Below, piece after piece: positions 57,752 through 64,000 of a stretch of 64,000 nucleotides of DNA. Every line of letters starts with the position of its first letter. The first letter of the stretch is position 1. The stretch comes from Thamnaconus septentrionalis. Its lineage: Eukaryota > Chordata > Actinopteri > Tetraodontiformes > Monacanthidae. A program made the translations under genes and the position numbers. The notes beneath the pieces were generated by a model. It did not search any database. It was not told where the DNA came from and worked only from the letters and a program-made list of their open reading frames with translations. Where the stretch lies: positions 11,832,361-11,896,360 of the forward strand of contig CM020501.1 of the NCBI GenBank assembly GCA_009823395.1. Direction: 5' to 3'.

Positions 57752-59697
57752 TACACGTTACAAATGTATTCTCAATCGTTACCTCAATAAAGTAATGTAG
57801 GTTTTGGGAAAGCTGGCAAATTGACCAATTTCTACATTTTCTCAGTATCAAGGTTTTGGTGCATTGGATTATTATGTTCTTGTTCATGAAATAAATTGCA
57901 AACAGAATGCAATATTCTTTCCCATGGGCACTTTAATTCCATTTTGGCATAACAAATATAAGAAGACATGGAAAACAAATAAGTTAATGGTATTGTGTAG
58001 AAAAATGGAAGTTCAAATCCAGGAAGAAAAAAGAAGACACGGACATTGATTTGTTAACACCTTAAACTTAAGCTACAAAGTGCATCACTTCAGTTGGATT
58101 AACTAATTGTACAACTACAATGCCACTTGTTATTTCTATATTTTGTTTAAAGAAATAAAAGCTTATGTTAAGGAGTGAGGGTGATCAAAGTACTGCAGCT
58201 CTGCAACTGCAGACTGATGTACACAAACATTTACAGTGACAATCACTGAAACCAACTACTATTGCTGAATGTGTTTTTTAGGTGGGTGACCTTTTCAACA
58301 TAATCACAGCAGATCAGAAGTTCTTAAAACACTCAGACTGTCTTAAACTCAGAAGTTCACTGTTTATCCTAAAAAAAACAATTGAGAAGAACAGACAATA
58401 GAATCGTTTAGAATAGAATTCTATATAGTGCACAGAAGTTATGAAAGTGTAGTTAAAAGCATGCAGAGTCTTTATCATGCTCTAAAATACCTTGTTCTAC
58501 CACCGGTGAGACTTTTCTATTACAATGAACACGCAAAGTGTGAGGATTCTTGAGAGCATCCATCCTGAAGCTGCAGTTCAGTCCAAATTGATTTCCTGTT
58601 TTTATTTTCTTCAGAAGAGAACGGTACTTGATGGTTGGATAGCCCCAATTTCTAACCAGTATTATGCAGCAACAGATTTACTGTCCATTTTATCCTCTGC
58701 ATCGTGACAAAATAAATGTTGAACATATGTACAATCTTATGTTTTGTTTTGTTTTCTGTGATAGCAATATTTTAAAAAAACAGTTCTCTCAAATCAAAAA
58801 CATGATTTTACTCTGCAAATATTATGTCATTTTTCCATCTGATTTTTTTCAATGTATGCTCCCTTCAGATAGTGAAGCTCAAGTGCCAATGTTTCTTCAT
58901 AAAACAAGCTGATGAAAGGCTGGAACAAAAATAAACGGAACGACACCGAATTTTGAGAACTTAACAATGATGTGGATTTTTAGAAATTCATTCCTGGACA
59001 TTTATGATAGTTCATATACTGTTTATTGTTGTGAAGGCTTTCATGTTTTTCATTCTGCTTTACTGTGCAGACAAAATGGGGTTGCTAATGGTGAGAAACT
59101 CGCCAACAGCTAAACTAAGGAGGAAACTATTCATGCTCACATTTTACCATCTGCTGAAAAATGAGCCTCTGATCTGTTAAAAAATGATGCACATTTCCAT
59201 CTAATGAGCAATGCAGCTTTGTGTGGTTTGGGAGAGAACCCTTGAAAAGTACTTTCCACAGAAGGCAGACATCTTTCTTTACATTCCACATCTCCAAAAC
59301 TGAGCAACCAACATTAAAACAGCCAGGCCTTCCAATTCAACAATAATTAGGAGCAAAGTATTTTTGTATCACAGACGAACTCTGGTGCTGAAGTGGAATG
59401 TGAACAGGATGAGAGACTCCTATGAAGCAATTCATCGGGATATCGCTGCAAGGACAAAGCACACTTCACAGAAACCACGACTCATAGCTTCACTTTTGGT
59501 TCATCTTTCGGAAGTGATGCAGCAGACAGACGTGTGGAGGTGAGTCAAACAGATGGCACGACGACGGGACGATCCGCGGAGAGACGGGAGGGTGGACGAG
59601 TGCAAAATCTGCCAGGGTTATTCTGCACCCAGGGGTGCATGTGAGAGTGTGTGATCCCTCAGGGTGCGCAGTTTGTTGTGCCGTGGGGGAAGAGCCG
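57052..59697. other. trim2 3'UTR and trim2-mnd1 intergenic DNA
   Basis: The part nearest 59,697 is presumably the trim2 3'UTR (minus strand). An AATAAA signal in that sense occurs near 58,597-58,602, but I cannot fix the end. The rest contains a long TA microsatellite and CpG-containing sequence just upstream of the proposed mnd1 start (57,052-57,250), plausibly its promoter. No other gene is supported. Confidence 0.45.
57688..57742 (+). repeat. (TA)n microsatellite
   Basis: About 27 TA units between trim2 and mnd1, likely to form cruciforms and to vary in length. Confidence 0.97.
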
Positions 59698-59850
59698 CTA
59701 CTGCAGGTAGCGGTAGATTTTAAAGCAGTGGTTCCCGGAATCTGCGACCACAACGTGTCCGTCAGAGGTAAGAGCCAATCCCTGCGGTCCATACAGTGGG
59801 TCAGCTGACGTGTTGATGTAGGACAGGAACGAGCCGCTGCCATCAAACAC
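59698..59850 (-). CDS. trim2: trim2 last coding exon, NHL repeat 6
   Basis: Encodes [20 protein letters not shown] and [18 protein letters not shown], then TAG. The C-terminus matches the end of the human TRIM2 propeller. Confidence 0.98.
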   Translation of the reverse strand: MFDGSGSFLSYINTSADPLYGPQGLALTSDGHVVVADSGNHCFKIYRYLQ

Positions 59851-62800
59851 CTGACACAGACACACGTTAAGTCAGCATCCTGTTCATGGTTGAATAAAGC
59901 AAGAGGTATCACCAATAATATTCCTAGCTTCAACCAGGGGACAAGTTTTGTCTGGAATCATTTGCGCTTGTTATGAAACAAATATATTATAAGAATTATT
60001 TCTCAATTTTTTTCTTTACAAATTATTATCATTTAAAGATCTAATTTATTATTTTACCTTCATTTCAAAGTTCAGAGTCCGGAGGTTACAAAGATACAAT
60101 TTAACTACGGTAAGTTATTTAAGAGTTTCCTGGGTAGCCGCACACACACATTTTATGGTTGTAAATTATTTCAATGATGCCACATTTACATTTTATTTTC
60201 ATCTACACATTTCTAAAATATGATACTGTTTGTCTATGTATCTACATTTACTTTTGGTGTGGCTGACATATTTGCTGTGTATGTGAATGATGAGCGTTGA
60301 TCACATGTGACCATTTAAGGTGAGACTTCCTGTGCTCACCTGTATCCTGCTGTTGCCCCAGTCTGCCACGATGATGTTCCCATTGACATCCACGGCCACA
60401 CCTGTGGGAGCGTTGAACTGACCGTTGCCTTCACCGTTGGAGCCGAATTTCAGCAGGAATTCCCCCTCTGTGTTGAACACCTAGGCAACAAGGATGCAAC
60501 AGGCATGAGACACATTATCACTATTAGCTTTATCACTTTTCACCATTATTATGCATTCATCAGCTGTGCTTCTAGCCGCTCAGCGCTCACCTTGACCGAG
60601 TGGTTGTGGAAGTCTGTCACAATGATTTCATTGTTGCTGTTGACGGCAGCAAAGTGGGGACCTTGAAAAACCAGGATAGGAGGTCGGGGTCAAGTCAAGG
60701 TGTGAGTTGTCCATCAAAGTCAAACAGAAAGAAATGCAAGCCAATAGGGCATATAAAGGAATAAAAGATTAGTGAAATCATGTGAGGATGATACCAGAAT
60801 AACCAAAGTATATTTGGAACGATATGATGTTTGAGGAAGGTTCAGCTCAATTTCTACACATGACCCAGAATTGTGAGTGGAATTAATCACACCATATGAC
60901 CACCTACTGTATGAAAGTTACTATGTGCGCCAACAAACAATAACCCTGCCAAAAAATCTTGTCTTGCTTTATTGACAATTAAAAGAACCAGACCAAGACT
61001 TGGCCTCTTGAGCCATTATTTCTCTGGCAGTTCTGCAGTGTTCAGAGATATTAGAGATTCAGAGGCAGCACTAGATTCATGATTATTTGTATTTACTGTG
61101 TGCTGAATCCACACCCCAACGATGCAATACAAAAAAACAGCACAAAATAATTATTACATCCACTAATGAATGAATGAATACTTTGGATGACAATGAAATC
61201 TGCTTTTTGTTCAACTTCATTGGTCCTTCAAATTAAAAGGACATTTAATAAAATTTGTTCAACTACCTAAGCATTAAAAAGGCTGCATCACCACCCTGGT
61301 ATCCCAAAATAGTCAAGAATGTTGTCTAACGTGAGCACAACCATTGGATTTTGAGATAAGAGGTTGCAGTGCAGCTCTGATACTGAGCAGTTTCTCTGAG
61401 TGGTGCTGCTGTTTCAGGTCCTCTAGTGGGATGCAGCAGCTCAGGTCAGGCACTGACAGTGTCTGCCGTACTGCAGCACCGAGTTCCTGCAGTGGCCTCC
61501 AGCAGCCAAGCCAAACACTGAGTAGAGAGGCGGGCTCTTGCAGAGTGAGTGTGAGGTTGGCCAGGATCAGAGAGCTCTCATCTAGACGTATCAAACGTCA
61601 AACAAATGGACCTTTTAAATCAGAATTTTAGCCAGAATTGTTGATTCTATCGACTTCACCTCGGTGAAAAACAGTCATAATCTTCACGGCTTCTAGTTCT
61701 CTAATCCTCATTTCACTTGCAGGTGACAGAGCTGGACAGTGACTGCAGGGGGACAGCACGCTGAGCATACCTGCAAACTGACGGTCACCGTTGCCTCGGT
61801 TACCAAACTTGGTGACCAGCTTGCCGTTGAGCTGGAAGATGAAAACGCAGCAGGATTTGTTGTCCACCACGATGACGTGGCCATTTCTGTCCACCGAGAC
61901 GCCTTTAGGACCCATCAGCTTCCCCGAGCCGATCTTGTTCTGGAAAAGGTCGACAGGAAGTGATGTCACATAATGCCTCGTGTACGTATAGACGGAAGTG
62001 CTGCCCACACAAAGTGCCTTCCCACTGTCTGCAGAGATTGCATCTAGATTACTCAACACAGTGCACCATGGGACATAAACAGAGAGGGGAGCGGGACGAC
62101 TAAAAAGAGGGGGAAACAAGTAAAAATCATCTAGAATCAGACTGCAGCGCAACCTACCTTAAATTTCCCCTCACTGGAAAAGATGCTGACCCATTTGTTG
62201 TCATAGTCGGCGATGATGATGTCACCGTTGGGGTGGACGGCCACACCCGTGGGCCGCTGCAGCTGACCAGGTGTCCTGCCCCGCACACCGAACCGGCTTT
62301 TGAACAGACCATCGTTGGAGAAAATCTGTAGTGCACAACACAAAAATATGTAGAAAGTGAGTTAGACGAGTTTGTGTGGGGAAACAGCATGGATTTAAAG
62401 AGGGCCAGAGTCTGAATATTATTTAATCAGTTTTTAAAAGCATAGAATTTATAATTAACTTTCACTCCTCTAGATGGTGCTGATGTCAACACAGCAGGGG
62501 GAAAAAGATATCCCAAAAGCTATGACTGTAATATTGCATAAATGTTCTAGGGCAGAAGTGTCTGCACAGCCACAGTGACATGCATGTGGCTGACAACAAG
62601 ACTCTAAATGTTGAGCAGCAACAGCTGAAAATCCCCTGCAGTTTAAGAGAACAGTAGTTTTCCCGAACACCATGAAAAAAAACAACACTTTACCTGCACA
62701 CACTGGTTGTTGCTGTCTGCTATGAGCACCTTCCCCTGAGATGAGGCAGCGACTCCCTGCAGGTTGGTGAACTCCCCTTTGTTTCTTCCCTTTGTTCCTG

Positions 62801-64000
62801 GAAGAGAAGAAATATGTTTCTACATGCAAAGAGCACGACTGGATTAAGCATTTAACAGACACAGGCTGACTGACTGGCTTTTTGTTTCACTTTTTGTGAC
62901 ACTCAGAAAGCTTCAGTACAAATAACTTGTTCAAGACCAAATCTGTGAAACTGAAATGACTGTGACACCTGAATGTCAACTCTATGGATAATAAGACAGA
63001 AAGCAACAGCATTTTTGTTTGTTTCGAGAGCCCCATATTTTGTAAAATCACATTACAAAAAAAAACAAAACACAAAAATCACAATTCACTTTTTTATGCT
63101 CCACTTTTCAGAAAGACTGAGCTGAATACGCAGGACTAGATACAACACTTCTCCTAGGTCAGTAACAGGAAGTCTGTTCCACCCCTCTGAAAACTCTGGT
63201 CTACCTTCCAAACATGTGGAAGGCCCAATAAAGTTTTTTGCCAGAAACTAAAACTCTTTGGCAAGACGCTGTAAACATTGAGATAGATATTCTGTTTTTG
63301 GAGCTTTGTGAGAAAGGTTTGGATGGTTAATCATCCAAGGTTGTTTCACTGGACTTCAGAATATGGGACTTTTAATGCTTAAATCTTGAAGGAATGACAG
63401 AAAGAATGGGTTTGAACTATCTTAATTTCCCTTTCACATTCATTTTGTCCATTAAGTCTGATGGTTATTGCCCACTGAGTGTCCTCTGCCTCACCGATCC
63501 TGAAGATGAGGTCGTCCTCAATGGGGTTCTCCTTCCTCCTCCCGATGCTGTACATACTGGCTGGCCTCTTGATGGCCTTCTGTTTGACGTGGGCACTGCC
63601 CGGAGACTTCAGCCTCTTCTTCATGCCGTCCGAGGTGGCCGTCACGTCTATGGACTTGGTGGCCTTGATCTTAAAGGGGCTCCCTTTGATGTGCTGGTCG
63701 TACAGACGCAGCGACAAATTGAGAGTCCCCTCTTTGGGAGCCGTGAAGAGGTACTCGTAAGTTCCGTTCTTATTGTCCAGAATCTCCCCCTCCCCTTTGC
63801 TGCCGTCGAGTGAGGAGATCTCGGCGGTGATGACCGCGTTGCCCATCTTGCACAGCTCCCCGTCTTTGTCCTTGGTGGTGATGGTGACGGCTGTGGGCAC
63901 GCCCACCACGCAGTGCCGCAGCCCCTCGCCGGTGGCCACCGTCTCCGAGGCCACGGCGTTGGTGGTCAGGATGGTCCCCAAGTTGTGGATAGACTTCTTC
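59698..64000 (-). CDS. trim2: trim2, tripartite motif protein 2, 3' half (5' end beyond window)
   Basis: Coding exons in transcript order: 63495-64000 (continues to the right), 62694-62797, 62158-62325, 61771-61939, 60591-60661, 60340-60480, 59698-59850, ending YRYLQ-stop. Phase is continuous. The RING, B-box and coiled coil are outside the window. Visible are the filamin/ABP280 repeat, a basic linker, and the NHL beta-propeller, whose six repeats are seen as recurring GVAVxxxGxIIVAD strands. TRIM2 is a cytoplasmic E3 ubiquitin ligase in neurons that targets neurofilament light chain; human loss causes an axonal Charcot-Marie-Tooth neuropathy. It is TRIM2 and not the close paralogue TRIM3, because diagnostic stretches such as [10 protein letters not shown] follow TRIM2. 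Fish may carry two copies (trim2a/b), which I cannot tell apart here. Confidence 0.96.
60340..60480 (-). CDS. trim2: trim2 exon, NHL repeat 5
   Basis: Encodes [18 protein letters not shown] and [20 protein letters not shown]. 47 codons, phase 0. Confidence 0.97.
60591..60661 (-). CDS. trim2: trim2 exon, NHL repeat 4
   Basis: Encodes [20 protein letters not shown] and SVK. A 71-nt exon with a GTGAGC donor. Confidence 0.96.
61771..61939 (-). CDS. trim2: trim2 exon, NHL repeat 3
   Basis: Encodes [20 protein letters not shown] and [20 protein letters not shown], ending GDRQFA plus a split Gly. Confidence 0.97.
62158..62325 (-). CDS. trim2: trim2 exon, NHL repeat 2
   Basis: Encodes [20 protein letters not shown] and [20 protein letters not shown]. 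56 codons, phase 0. Confidence 0.97.
62694..62797 (-). CDS. trim2: trim2 exon, NHL repeat 1
   Basis: Encodes [20 protein letters not shown] and [19 protein letters not shown] donor. Confidence 0.97.
63495..64000 (-). CDS. trim2: trim2 exon with filamin repeat (partial at right edge)
   Basis: Begins within [20 protein letters not shown], runs through the filamin-type Ig repeat ([41 protein letters not shown]) and the linker ([20 protein letters not shown]), and ends one base into a Gly codon at a GTGAGG donor. The filamin repeat differs from human mainly around [13 protein letters not shown]. Confidence 0.96.

Overview
The window is vertebrate genomic DNA, most likely from a ray-finned (teleost) fish. 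It contains large multi-exon genes with GT-AG introns, many short microsatellites, a Tc1-like transposon end and dispersed repeats of a kind familiar from fish genomes. There are no prokaryotic features. All three protein-coding genes lie on the minus strand. Read in transcription order they are trim2 (3' half only, from the right edge to 59,698), mnd1 (about 57,051 to 46,722) and tmem131l (44,411 to the left edge, C-terminus outside the window). The same order and orientation, TRIM2-MND1-TMEM131L, is known from human 4q31.3, so this looks like a conserved syntenic block.

I placed exons by translating the minus strand, matching to the known families, and requiring consensus splice sites and continuous reading phase across every junction. 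trim2 is represented by seven exons covering the filamin repeat, the linker and all six NHL repeats. mnd1 has seven confident coding exons; with an ATG-only first exon it would encode 205 residues, the length of the human protein. tmem131l has 26 coding exons in the window, giving about 1,121 codons from the signal peptide through the single transmembrane segment into the cytoplasmic tail.

The genes are unrelated in function and share position only. TRIM2 is a neuronal ubiquitin ligase, MND1 is a meiotic recombination factor and TMEM131L is an endomembrane protein linked to Wnt signalling and, through its family, to secretory cargo handling.

The striking region is intron 4 of tmem131l (9,989-36,230). 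Most of it (about 10,090-33,997) is a tandem array of a long complex repeat. From 13.68 kb onward it runs in 2.0-2.5 kb units, each starting with a conserved head (CTGCAAGCAGCG) and a C-rich minisatellite, continuing through degenerate modules of a few hundred bases, and ending in a TAA-rich tail that is sometimes followed by a short hairpin repeat. Two properties stand out: regularly repeated DR1-type nuclear-receptor motifs, and hairpin repeats whose stem changes are compensatory. From about 24.9 to 33.3 kb the sequence loses information and turns into homopolymer-stretched text in which fragments of the same repeat are still visible. I read this as failed consensus in the assembly, not biology, and I do not annotate the open frames there.

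Outside the array, the introns and intergenic gaps contain simple repeats and otherwise nothing I can identify.
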